NCBI GenBank assembly: GCA_002633005.1
Contig: NMRA01000700.1
Span: forward strand, 79,637 to 143,636
Reading direction: 5' to 3'
Source: Phoronis australis
Lineage: Eukaryota; Phoronida; Phoronidae
DNA length: 64,000 nt
Of the stretch, positions 1 through 11,105 are shown piece after piece. Positions within the stretch are counted from its first letter, which is position 1; each line of letters opens with the position of its first letter. The notes under the pieces were generated by a model. It had not been told where the DNA came from, searched no databases, and worked only from the letters and a program-made list of their open reading frames with translations. A program made the position numbers and the translations under genes.

Positions 1-1634
1 GATTTGAAAACAGTAAAAGTGGTCATTAGTTGACGCAAAGTACCACGATTCAATCTAAAAACCAGACGATAGCGTCATCTCACCAATAGATGCCAATATT
101 CAAAATTTTATGAAAATTTGTTGAAGGCCTTTGAAGATACAGACTGGTAAAGGTAAACAACTAAAATTGCCACTGAGGGGCACACCAGTAGTAAGACCCG
201 TCTGGGAGTCATCGTCGTCCGTTGTCAACATATAAACACACTTGTTCAATTCAGTAAAGATCCTACACACGGTTTAAGAGATACAGCCATGGGCACAAAA
301 ACTGTCACTAAGGGCGACACGGTAGTCAAAGTCGTCGGAAAATCATCGTCAGCCGTGCACTTCATAGTAAAAACATACATGCCAATTTTCACAATTATTC
401 TGAAAACGGTTCGGTTGATAGAGGGGTTGACGCCAAAAACAGACTCAAAGCCAGTAGACATGGCCACTAGGTGGCGCAAACTAGGTCGAATCTATCTGAA
501 ATCCAGAAGATAGCGTCACCAAACTAACAGAAGCCTGTGCACCAAATTTTATGAAAATACATTGAGGACCGTTGAAGACACAGAGGTAAGCGTAAAAATA
601 ATAAAATTGCCACTAGGTGTCACACCAGTAGTCAGATCTGTCCAAAAGTCGTAGTCATCCATTGTTATCATAATATACAAGTAAATGCACTTACTAAATT
701 TAGTAAAGATCCTATAAACGGTTTAGGAGTTATAGCCATAGGCGCAAAAAAAAACAAAACTGCCACTAGAAGGCGCCACAGTAATCAAAGTCGTCGGAAA
801 ATCATCGTCAACCGTCGTCTTCATAGTATGAACATACACACTAATTTTCACAATCATACTTAGAGCGGTTTGGTTATATAGAGAGGTGGACGCTAAAACA
901 GACTCGAAAGCAGTAGAAATAGACACTAAGTGGCGCAAACTACGTAAAATCCATCTGAAAACAGGAGGGTTACCGTCGCCACACTAAAAGATGCCTATAC
1001 ACCAAATTTTGTGAAAATAGGTTATGGAACTTTGAAGATACGGAGGTAAACGTAAAACACTAAAATTGCCATTAGGGGGGCACACCAGTGATCTAATCCT
1101 TCCGAAAGTTCGCTCATGCCGTCCCATTCATAAAAGCAATACATGTGCAAAGTTTCATGAACACACGTCAATCGGTTTAGGAGATAGAGCAGCGGTCGCC
1201 GGACGACGAACGGACGCCGCCCGGACGGACGGAGATGACGGCATAATGTGTCCATCATAGATATCACATAGACCAGGCGCGCGCCACTCAGATACATGCA
1301 ACTTGCGTTGTCATAATGACGCCAGATTGGAGAGTTTTACTCAGGACATCGAAAATCGGTGGGCTCGCAGTGTTATGCTTGCAGCCGAAGAGTTCAGTTT
1401 TTTGCTTCTGCCTTTGAGTCATGGGTTTTTTGGTTCGACCATGGAGTTTAGAGGTGCTGACACTAGGTTTTTATGTTCTGCCACCGTAGTTTAAGCTGAG
1501 CGATTATGCTTTGTTTCCACATCCGTCTTGGTGATTGAAACTATATAAGATCAATTAAAAGATAATTATTGACCAGCATATGCTTTTATCCAATGATGAT
1601 GCTGTTTGCTAATTATGCTTAAGTAAATATTTGG
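1..1634. repeat. Satellite array, copy 1 of a ~2.17-kb direct duplication
   Basis: The sequence is built from diverged monomers of about 135-160 bp. Each starts near a motif of the form GCCACTAG..GGCGC, seen near 23, 169, 304, 463, 609, 762, 923 and 1068. Every third monomer matches best, giving a ~450-bp trimer. The same sequence returns at 2170-3804 with few substitutions. Short open frames here are by-products of the repeat and recur identically in copy 2. From about 1180 to 1634 the monomer pattern fades into a unique-looking tail. The copy ends at a single N at 1635. Confidence 0.85.
464..477 (+). promoter_or_regulatory. CTCF-consensus-like site inside the satellite
   Basis: The sequence CCACTAGGTGGCGC matches the published vertebrate CTCF core CCASYAGRKGGCRS at every position. 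The identical site recurs at 2633-2646. Neighbouring monomers hold near matches at 610-623, 763-776 and 1791-1804, each with one mismatch. Binding is not shown by sequence alone. Confidence 0.4.
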
Positions 1635-1635
1635 N
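1635..1635. other. Single ambiguous base, probable contig join
   Basis: The base is N. It follows immediately after the last base shared between the two copies of the 5' satellite block (1634 matches 3804). Two other single N characters in the window, at 15334 and 42334, also lie at the edges of long direct repeats. Confidence 0.8.
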
Positions 1636-2169
1636 TGTAACAATTTCATAAAATGTAACAACTTGTTACATTTTAAGAGAGGCCTAAAATCGTAAAATGC
1701 TAGAAGAGCTAGGGGAAGTCTTGAAATGCGCCCACGAATGCAAAATAAATGGTGTGCTTTAAGGGTTCTTTATTTGAATCATAAAAATGGCCACTAGATG
1801 ACGCAAAAACGTACAATCCATCCAAAAATGGGAACATATTTCATAAAATCTGTCAAAGAACTTAAGAGAAACAAAAGAAAACAGAACAAAATGAAATTAC
1901 CACTTTTGGGCACAGCGTCCGTTTCATCAATCTGAAAGTCGTCATCTGTTACATTCATATAAATTCGCTTAGTGAATTTAATAAAGATCCTGCAATTGGT
2001 TTTGGAGATACAGCTATGGGCGAAAAACAAAACAAAACTACCACTAAGAGGCGCCACAGTAGTCAGTCGCCATCATCAAACGTCTTCTTTACACTGAAAA
2101 GATAAAAGTCATATTTCAAAACCACCCCTAGAATAATTTGATTGATTGGGGGGAGCACGTCAAAAACAG
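1636..2169. repeat. Foldback-type TGTTACATTTTA repeat followed by satellite monomers
   Basis: Positions 1636-1700 carry inverted copies of a TGTAACA/TGTTACATTTTA motif that recurs near 6040, 38930 and 40205. From about 1787 the satellite resumes, with CTCF-like or related motifs at 1791-1804 and near 2041, and leads straight into copy 2 of the block at 2170. Confidence 0.6.
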
Positions 2170-3804
2170 GATTTGAAAACAGTAAAAGTGGCCATTAGTT
2201 GACGCAAAGTACCACGATTCAATCCAAAAACCAGACGATAGCGTCATCTCACCAATAGATGCCAATATTCAAAATTTTATGAAAATTTGTTGAAGGCCTT
2301 TGAAGGTACAGACTGGTAAAGGTAAAAAACTAAAATTGCCACTGGGGGGCACACCAGTAGTAAGACCCGTCTGGGAGTCATCGTCGTCCGTTGTCAACAT
2401 ATAAACACACTTGTTCAATCCAGTAAAGATCCTACACACGGTTTAAGAGATACAGCCATGGGCGCAAAAACTGCCACTAAGGGCGACACGGTAGTCAAAG
2501 TCGTCGGAAAATCATCGTCAGCCGTGCACTTCATAGTAAAAACATACATGCCAATTTTCACAATTATTCTGAAAACGGTTCGGTTGATAGAGGGGTTGAC
2601 GCCAAAAACAGACTCAAAGCCAGTAGACATGGCCACTAGGTGGCGCAAACTAGGTCGAATCTATCTGAAATCCAGAAGATAGCGTCACCACACTAACAGA
2701 AGCCTGTGCACCAAATTTTATGAAAATACATTGAGGACCGTTGAAGACACAGAGGTAAACGTAAAAAAAAATAAAATTGCCACTAGGTGTCACACCAGTA
2801 GTCAGATCTGTCCAAAAGTCGTAGTCATCCATTGTTATCATAATATACAAGTAAATGCACTTACTAAATTTAGTAAAGATCCTATAAACGGTTTAGGAGT
2901 TATAGCCATAGGCGCAAAAAAAAACAAAACTGCCACTAGAAGGCGCCACAGTAATCAAAGTCGTCGGAAAATCATCGTCAACCGTCGTCTTCATAGTATG
3001 AACATACACACTAATTTTCACAATCATACTTAGAGCGGTTTGGTTATATAGAGAGGTGGACGCTAAAACAGACTCGAAAGCAGTAGAAATAGACACTAAG
3101 TGGCGCAAACTACGTAAAATCCATCTGAAAACAGGAGGGTTACCGTCGCCACACTAAAAGATGCCTATACACCAAATTTTGTGAAAATAGGTTATGGAAC
3201 TTTGAAGATACGGAGGTAAACGTAAAACACTAAAATTGCCATTAGGGGGGCACACCAGTGATCTAATCCTTCCGAAAGTTCGCTCATGCCGTCCCATTCA
3301 TAAAAGCAATACATGTGCAAAGTTTCATGAACACACGTCAATCGGTTTAGGAGATAGAGCAGCGGTCGCCGGACGACGAACGGACGCCGCCCGGACGGAC
3401 GGAGATGACGGCATAATGTGTCCATCATAGATATCACATAGACCAGGCGCGCGCCACTCAGATACATGCAACTTGCGTTGTCATAATGACGCCAGATTGG
3501 AGAGTTTTACTCAGGACATCGAAAATCGGTGGGCTCGCAGTGTTATGCTTGCAGCCGAAGAGTTCAGTTTTTTGCTTCTGCCTTTGAGTCATGGGTTTTT
3601 TGGTTCGACCATGGAGTTTAGAGGTGCTGACACTAGGTTTTTATGTTCTGCCACCGTAGTTTAAGCTGAGCGATTATGCTTTGTTTCCACATCCGTCTTG
3701 GTGATTGAAACTATATAAGATCAATTAAAAGATAATTATTGACCAGCATATGCTTTTATCCAATGATGATGCTGTTTGCTAATTATGCTTAAGTAAATAT
3801 TTGG
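2170..3804. repeat. Satellite array, copy 2 of the direct duplication
   Basis: This is near-identical to 1-1634 at an offset of about 2170 bp, with scattered substitutions and an indel in a poly-A run near 2766. The level of difference fits two alleles or a very recent duplication. It ends at 3804 and continues into unrelated sequence, unlike copy 1, which ends at the N. Confidence 0.85.
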
Positions 3805-6658
3805 TATCAATGACAATCATATGTACTGTTACTTGTTCTGAAAAATAACATCCCCGAACCTACTCGCTAGCCATCAAAATCAGTACGTCGAAGTGAATAA
3901 TGTATTGTCTGTTGAAATATATACTGTGTAAGATACTTCAGATTTGTTACATGTAGCTCCGGGAGCCTTATGGACACGTGTATGTTCATGGCTGTTTGTA
4001 GGCTGAATAGGCTGAATGTGATTTGCATGTCACCCGACTCACATTTGAGTATGAACTATTGTGTGTGCTGACTTTTGTTTTGCCTCGTTTCCTCGGACTT
4101 TTTGTTTCTCTAAGAAGCCCCGCGAGCCCCCCCCCCCTCCGGGTGCGCGCACGTATTAGCCGGGATTTGGCCAGTCGGACTTTCGCACCCCCGAACTGCC
4201 AAATGGAATCTGGGAGAATTTTAGGGGGGTCTTCTAGATCCGCCATTGGGTTTCCACCCAACAGGGGGTTGGGGTAAGCAGACGCGGTACCCGCAATTGG
4301 CAATCTTTCAACAATGTTCGATACGCGGATGTTTAGGTCTGGAGGTCACCTGAGTATCGCGCGCCAAGGGAAATCTTACTTCTTCAAAGTATGCCGCAAT
4401 TAGGGAGTGAAAGTACTGAACAGCGTGCAGACCAGGAATTTAATGTGGGGAAGCTGGGCAGAAACGAAAACAGAAACAATTTTTCGAACAGTCTTTCGTT
4501 CAGTTGCCCAACTTTTCAAATGGCCGTTTTTACACAGCTCGTGCCAGGATATAATAGCTCACTACTGAACTGCATGGAGACTAATCCAAAATACTTGGCC
4601 ACGTGTCAAGAATCGTCCTATCGCAGCCACGTTTTCTTACTATAAAAGTAAAATATGGAACAGTGAGAACTGAGGCCAAGCGTGCGTGGGAGAAGAATTA
4701 AATTTCTTGGCGGCTGAGGTACACGCAGTACGTTTATCAGATTAAGGGCGGGGGTGGATAGGAACGGTTCGAAACAATGTGTGGGAGCGAGATTGATCTC
4801 TTTGTGAGCACATAATTGCACGGTGTGGGGATACTACAAAACACCAACAAGTGCCTGGTGCTTGATCGGGAGTAATATTATATCCTTGAGAGAGGAATAC
4901 CGTGCGTGAGAGAAAACTATTTGTTCGTTGGCAATCCCGAGCGATGCACAGGAGAGGAATTAATTATGTGTTCTTTGCTTTTTACATTATAAAATTCTCG
5001 CGTTTAGTTTAACTTGTTAGGTTGTATAGCTCAAGTTGGGCGGTTGACCGCTGTAGCCAATATCTTATACCGACCACTCCTTAAGTCCATTCTGACAATT
5101 AGGGTTGGAGGATCAGCTCTCTTTTGTTCGATAGTTGCTCTAATCTCCAATAAAATCATATCTTATTGACTCACTGTGCTGTGGCGTTAAAAATAAATTA
5201 AGTTATGTTATAAAATGTTTGAACGTAAACCAATGACATTTCTGAATTCCCCATGAAATACTTGTCATGCTTATGGTTTATGAATCACCAAACTCGCCCA
5301 ACTATACAATCGAAGTTAAGACTATCACACGCTCACAACCGCTGTACGTCTGGTAAAGTCAAGGCACGGAAGAACGCCTTAATGAACTTTAAAAACCTGT
5401 CATTTATGTATATGACTATAATGAGGTATTTTTTCTCAGTAGTTCACAATAAGTTTAGACCCCCATTAAATGAAACCTGGGTTGTATTTTAATGTTACGT
5501 AGTTACCCGGGGTCATTGACAATACTGAAAACTAAGGCTTATTGGGGCACAACAAAAGTACGTCCCAAGTGAGCAGCACGTCTCCTGGATATAATGTATT
5601 TGCGAGCGACACGAATTAAATGATAAAATTGCGCCATGTTAATGGTTTCTTTTGAAAAAACGAAAAACATAAAACCGTCACAGTGGATAACATTCTTGCA
5701 GCCGCTGAGACTATTCTAGAATCTACCACTGGCTGCTACTTTCTATTAGTTTGATATTTTCCCTATCGACTGATTGACACATAAAAAATGCATATACGTG
5801 GGGCATTACATGGTTTCTTATGTTTCTGGAAAAAAATCACACTCTTCCACCACTTCATTTGTTAGATATCGTGTTTTGAAAAGAGCTATTTACCCCGCTT
5901 GTTTACACGGCAATTCTCAGTGTCACGTGACTAGTGGCATTCTCCAATATGGCGTCAAGTTGTCAGGTACAGTAGCGCGTGCGACCGGTCTATAGTGTTA
6001 AGATGGCTGTGGCGTCCACGTATAAATATGTGTGCGTATAACAATTGTTACATTTTACGAAATTATTACATTTTACGGCGTATCAGAGCACATGAGGTGA
6101 GACCACAAAATGTTTATGAAAAAACTAAAAGTAACTTTCACTGTCCAAACTGTCCTGGATTCTTCTTTTCGCAGTCACCGGTCCCTGTTCGGGCGCCATA
6201 TGTCACGGGTTCGCATTTCAGAAATTAATAATCATACCAGCGACTACAGTTAAATCGTATATTTTACTTATCCCATCAGTACAGCCACATTTCCCGAACG
6301 CCGATTCAAGACCGACTATCCAGAGAACCTGCATTGGATTTTGCATATCAATAATTAGCCAACAAATAGCTTCAATTAGACGCCATAATGGACATCAGAA
6401 TATGGATAGTGACTCGCGTTAACGGGCAAGAGCCCGTCCCGCCACACACATATGCAGATATGTCTAAAAGACGAGCTGAATATTGGACGAGGTTCATGTC
6501 TGGAGACTGCTGTCGACGGGGTTTTTAAACCAAACAGGAGGCTTTTACATTGGTCACGCTCCAATTGCCGACGTGTTACCAGCCGGTCAAGCAATCAGGG
6601 CACTGAGTGCAATTTAAGCACATAAACAGACATGCAAAATACTGATACAAGTAGTTAC
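3805..6658. other. Intergenic, no gene recognised
   Basis: I see no credible coding exon here. The block includes a C-rich tract near 4127-4140 and a copy of the TGTTACATTTTACG foldback motif at about 6040-6076. It lies downstream of gene A, so a short terminal exon for A could be hidden here, but no third WSC-type exon is present. Confidence 0.5.
6040..6085. repeat. TGTTACATTTTACG foldback-family repeat
   Basis: Two direct copies of TTACATTTTACG lie about 20 bp apart, the first preceded by the palindrome CAATTG. The right end (TTACGGCGTATC) is the reverse complement of the start of a related block near 38927. Related copies lie at 1636-1700 and 40205-40360. Confidence 0.55.
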
Positions 6659-6931
6659 CTGCTATTTCCGATGGCATTACAAAGAGTGCTCTCCAACCTC
6701 CACAAGTGTGTTTGGTATCTCCACTGCACACTTCATTACATTGTTTGGACGACAACACGTCGAAATCGAAGAAGTCAAATCCACACAAACATTCGTCGCC
6801 GTCGCGAGTGGCAGCAAAGGGTTGTCGCAAGCTGCCGCATAGTTGACGACAAAAAGAAGGACTATTGTGACTGCCGGTGTAGGCAAAAAAGTAGCCTGAA
6901 GTGTCTCCTTGTGACCAGCATTTGTTTATAT
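6659..6931 (-). CDS. Gene A, exon for second WSC domain
   Basis: This 273-nt exon encodes one complete WSC domain of a predicted secreted protein. Eight cysteines are visible in family order: KCW, FC, LC, the C-L-C-G core (usually CWCG), QC, VC and TCGG. On the minus strand it has an acceptor ending CTGAAG before 6931 and a donor GTAAC after 6659. Both introns are phase 1, so the exon is symmetric and could be skipped or shuffled without a frameshift. It aligns best with the second WSC exons of gene B (35086) and gene C (44566), sharing the C-SG-x-CGG ending and an FVM or similar tail. WSC domains are known from yeast stress sensors, polycystin-1 and Kremen and are thought to bind glycans; that role is inferred here. 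The downstream exon carrying the stop codon is not identified. Confidence 0.85.
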
Positions 6932-8658
6932 CTTCAGAATGTTCTATAACATACACATGTATACATAAACATATCAATAAAATGGTATGGATAAATATTG
7001 ATGATAACTTGGGAGGTTCTTATCCCCGTAATCTTAGCCTGTGTGGATTTTGGATAATTCTTCAAAATCCTCGAGGGCTATAGATATGGGGCATAAGGAC
7101 TGAGAACAAGTAACAATGTATATATTCCATATTCTGAATAATGAACATTGCAATGAATTGGTCTACAGTACCTCCCTTGTCTCGCCTCGGCTTTGGTAAC
7201 TACTTTCTACATGTATGTCGGAGGCTTGTGTCCGGAGATCGTGACCTTTTAAGAAACGGCGATTTATTTTTGTTAAAATGATGTTTTTACTCAAAAACAA
7301 ACAAAATTAAAGCAAAATAGAATTAAAGTGAATCTGTAAAGTATTCTTTAAGCATTTAGTCATGCTTGCTACACATCTTATCATCCTAACTTCCACCGTG
7401 AAAATATCGTAGGTTACCATTGGTTACTGGTGATCACGTCCAAGTCAGAGAAACCCGGCGACATGTTAGTCGCATTCAAACTGGAGATCGATGATATACA
7501 ATTGAAAGAAGATTTAATGAATTAAGTCTCCTTTTTTACTAAAATTATTCGTCTTATCTTGCATAGCGCAAAAATATTGGTACAATGCCGTTTGCTGAAC
7601 ATGCAATTATTGTATTATATTTTCGCATTCGATGATGTCAGCTGCTGAGGGTGCAGTGGTAAAGTCGGCGACCCGGAAGTCTTGCGGAGCGGGTTCGAAG
7701 CCGACAATGGTTTCCAGCCAAAATGTTGTTTCACGGTAGTGTTGGCCATTTCAGGCTGATAATGTGGTATTAAAAGCAAATAAGCAAGTATACGCATATT
7801 GTGTCACATACAGGCCAATTTATTGTTTACTGATTTTCGGTCAAATCTTCTTCCCAATCAGTAATTCACCTCCAAAAAACCGAAATTCAGAACAAATTTT
7901 AATGCTCCAAAGTTGCCGTAATCGCCCGAAATGTGTCACGAAAATTTAGAAATTGGTGTGCTAGTAATGCGAGCATACTCATAATATTTAAAACAACTGC
8001 ATATTGGCACTGTTACAGAAGGCAAAAAACGACGTTTTGATATTGTTTTCCCTTAAACGAATATAACAGGCAAGGTGAGTGTCCCTTGACCCTCAGATAT
8101 TCCATGCACCGCCACCGGTATTTTACTCTACATATCAGATTCACGACGACCTGACAAACATACATGTAACTACCCGGACTGTGTGAAATTTAGGCTAGGG
8201 GTCCAACGGAGCTAAAAACATCGTGGTTCCAAGCTGTATTTTGACGATAAACTGTTATAACGTTGAAAATTTTTCAAATAAATAGAACTGCACTTCTTAG
8301 CGTAGATTTTGTTAAATTAGCACTACCCTTTAGTTTCTACTATACATTGGCACACACTTACTTGTGCTACTCACACTTAAAAAATTGAACTCTTAAAATG
8401 GCTACTCCGTGTGCTAAAATGTCAGGAAATTCAGAGGCAAATAGTTCTTTCGTTTTTTTTAGATACGATAATATTCTGATAATTGTGTTTTATTTTTCTC
8501 AACGACCCGTTGCACATGAAATCCAGTTGGGATTTGGTAACACAGTCAACTATCGAATATTGACTTTGAATTTGATTTACCCATAAGCCTTGGAAAAGAT
8601 GTAACGAATTTAACTTCGGCAATAAATTTTAATAATATGTTAAGTACTTTTTTCTTAC
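6932..8658 (-). other. Intron between the WSC exons of gene A
   Basis: No exon is supported. The intron carries a possible tRNA-derived SINE head near 7640-7710. The rest is AT-rich sequence with no recognised element. Confidence 0.6.
7640..7710 (+). repeat. Possible tRNA-derived SINE head
   Basis: An A-box-like stretch (GGTGCAGTGGTA, about 7649-7661) is followed about 30 bp later by a B-box-like GGGTTCGAAGCC (7691-7702). These are the two parts of an RNA polymerase III internal promoter. The arms do not fold into a full cloverleaf, so I favour a SINE remnant over a tRNA gene. Confidence 0.4.
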
Positions 8659-8943
8659 CGCGCGAATAGTAGGTATTCAATATCCAGACATACGACGCCT
8701 TGCAATGGTAACTATCAACCCTACGATAGTGTTCATATTTGTTTCCACACCAGCATTCGTCGCCATTTTGTAGACCTGCTACATCAAACCAGCGACTCTT
8801 GCACATTTCTACACAAGTTTGCGCAGATGCATTTTTGCCTTTATGAGCCAAGAATGTTAGACCGGGGATTTCATCGTTGCGCTCAAAACAACCTGGCAAA
8901 TGCAAAGCTGCTTCACGGCTTAGATCGTCCATTGCGGAAGAAC
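8659..8943 (-). CDS. Gene A, exon for first WSC domain, C-terminal cysteine pair missing
   Basis: This 285-nt minus-strand exon has an acceptor TTGACAG before 8943 and a donor GTAAG after 8659, with phase 1 at both ends. Joined to the upstream micro-exon it continues the secreted protein just after the signal peptide. The WSC features visible are GCF, TC, MC, the ECWCGN core and HC. The usual ending, C-P-G-x5-C-G-G, is absent: after HCKA the frame passes directly to a segment aligning with the residues that follow CGG in gene C (45287-45604). This looks like an in-frame loss of about 12 codons that removes two of eight conserved cysteines. The frame stays open. The domain may be misfolded, or have adjusted to six cysteines. 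Confidence 0.8.
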
Positions 8944-9420
8944 CTGTCAACAAAGACACACAGCATACACTGTCTTACTCCTCAACCTACCCAAATTTGC
9001 AATAAGGACAGTTTTTTGTTACAAGCTATTTGACATTGCCGTAGATGGCACTGGTCCGATTTGCCAATAATTCCGAAGAAAGAAATTGCAACTTGAGCTG
9101 CATCACGAACAAATATATATGAGTAAATATATAATAAAACTCTGTACAAAACAAATCATAATAAAACAGTAGCGGTACTTCGACTATACATCAGTCATCA
9201 AAGGCAAATAAATTTAAGAATCATAAACGCGATTGTGTAAGATACATAAAACAAGAACAATGACATTAAGCACGAATATAAGGTTGCATACATAAGAGCG
9301 CAATTACAGAAGGAATTGTCATGGAAACTAATGTACTATGAAACGTTGTAAAATTTAATAAAATACATAGGTGTTACAACTTATGGACATTATTTATATA
9401 GCGAGAAGGTATGATGGAAT

Positions 9421-9424
<4 letters not shown>

Positions 9425-9451
<27 letters not shown>

Positions 9452-9556
9452 CGTGTGTATATATATACATATACACACACATGAATATATATATATATAT
9501 AAATGTATATATATGTATATATATATATATTTATATATATATATGTATATATGTAT
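9425..9556. repeat. TA/CA-rich microsatellite
   Basis: Long runs of alternating TA are interrupted by short TG/CA-containing segments. The tract sits in the intron between the micro-exon and first WSC exon of gene A. Confidence 0.9.
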
Positions 9557-9569
9557 AATGACCTCTTAC

Positions 9570-9614
9570 CTTGAACTGCTCCGAAAATAATTGCAAAGCA
9601 GAACGTCGCTTTGT
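9570..9614 (-). CDS. Gene A, signal-peptide micro-exon
   Basis: A 45-nt minus-strand exon lies between a strong acceptor (TTTATTTTCAG) and a donor (GTAAGAGG). Read in phase 1 it gives [14 protein letters not shown] plus split glycine, a hydrophobic core ending in small residues as at a signal-peptide cleavage site. It corresponds by position, phase and character to micro-exons at 25785 (B), 46684 (C) and 62528 (D). It is followed by the gene A WSC exons. A first coding exon of the family type (34 nt with the MxNxH motif) was not found upstream up to about 13 kb. The best weak alternative is a 16-nt ATG exon at 11900-11915 with a GTGAG donor. Confidence 0.7.
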
Positions 9615-10640
9615 CTGAAAATAAAATAGAAAACGCTAAGGAACTCTTATAAATAATGAGAGCTAATTACCAACTTGGCAATACCATGTTAGCAGTGAAA
9701 ATTAATCCAGTACATGCAGGTTGGTGAACAGGGAGTAACTTTGTTTTAATGTACGATTCAATTTATAAAACTTTGTCTTGGATTTCTGACCAATGCCTTT
9801 TGTACAAACGTATTTTTTTCAATTTGGTGGGTGACAGCACTACTAGCATGACTTAACCGGCGTCATTGTGCTCCTCTGTGTACCTGTCCTGGTGAGTATT
9901 AGCTTGCCGCCGTCTTAAACAGAAATCTGGTAATAGATGTAATAACACAAGGATATCAATCAATGCAATACTGCGACAGATATAGAGATTATAAACCAAT
10001 TAGAGATTTATTAAATAACCAATAGTAAATAAATTCATTTTCTTGAAATTTTTCGAGGTACACTTTTAATTCTTAAAGGTACGCACGTTATGATGTAAAA
10101 GCCAAAGTAAAAAACCGTTATACAGGTGTGAGCCAAGATAGGTCAATAACACGGGGGTAAACAAGCTTATACTATAGACAATAGCCTCAAAACAATGTGA
10201 GAAGAAGGTCACTTGCATATTCAATGAATGTACTGTCCTCACCAAGTCCAAGGTACTAAATTGGACACTGAGTTTTCTTTATGATCCCTTAATAATCCCT
10301 TAAATCTCCTTTTCTAGATTTTCTGAACGAAGTGATCATACAGTGTATTTGATGCGGCACATTTATTTGAATGGGACAGCTTATGCACTGCTTAGTCAAC
10401 AAAATCCTTTTCAATCAAACGATAAAATTCATTTGGATTTTTTTAAGTTTTTGAAAATTTTGTCTTAAATGAGGATACCTTCTAAACTGATCACATAACT
10501 TCATCATATGGTCTGAAAATAGACATAGTCACCCTGCTTAACTTATATCAGTACGGAGTAAGTCAGGCATGTGTCACATTACAAACTACGAGGAGATGAT
10601 CAGACAAGACAAATACATCTACCGTAATCTTTTAAGCTTA
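9615..10640. other. Upstream of gene A micro-exon, nothing recognised
   Basis: AT-rich sequence with no supported exon or repeat. If gene A has a normal first exon it should lie in or beyond this stretch on the minus strand, but no copy of the CAGGTG-TATA-ATG promoter block seen in B, C and D is present. Confidence 0.4.
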
Positions 10641-10649
10641 AGTTCGTAA

Positions 10650-11105
10650 AAGAAAATGTCCATACAGATGAAATGATGCCAATACATAATCTACAACGCT
10701 ACACCATCCTGATACACAAGAGATAAATTCCCCTGTTGCATGATCCAGACATCTGTTGGTCATGATGTGAAGGTGAGGTTCTCTGAATGTTAACCTATCA
10801 TGGGGAAATCATTCCTGGCAGGAGCAGTGATCTGCACTGACAAGTAAAATACAGTCTTTACCAACACGGGTGTTAAAATCACTAAACAAGTAAATGATGA
10901 TCACTGTTTACTTAGCAATACGATATCACTTTTCTCTTCAATAAAGCTACTTGAGCCTTGTGATGGTGGGTAGACACTACATATGATTACATATTTGTCT
11001 ATAGTTAACTTAAGAATAACATCATCAACTGATTAAGAATTGCTGTACTCAAAATACTTGACTAAATGTTCTTTTATAAACACAGTGATATCACCAGAAT
11101 TGCGA
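10650..11105 (-). mobile_element. LINE fragment, AP-endonuclease-like remnant
   Basis: The minus-strand translation of about 10,880-11,105, with stops, contains GDITVFIKEHLVKYF followed about 25 residues later by IICSVYPPSQGSS. These resemble the pattern in the apurinic endonuclease domain of non-LTR retrotransposons, where a G-x-VF/AVF-I strand precedes a VY-PP segment. In-frame stops and frameshifts show it is dead. No reverse transcriptase follows it. Confidence 0.5.

Noticed and set aside
246-3664. Repeated open frames of 60-100 codons in the 5' satellite
   Set aside because: They occur in non-homologous frames on both strands and recur only because the DNA is repeated. No protein features.
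3986-4303. 105-codon minus-strand frame with overlapping plus-strand frame
   Set aside because: Runs through a C-rich low-complexity tract with no domain or splice support.
7640-7710. Functional tRNA gene
   Set aside because: A- and B-box-like sequences are present but acceptor and anticodon stems do not pair convincingly.
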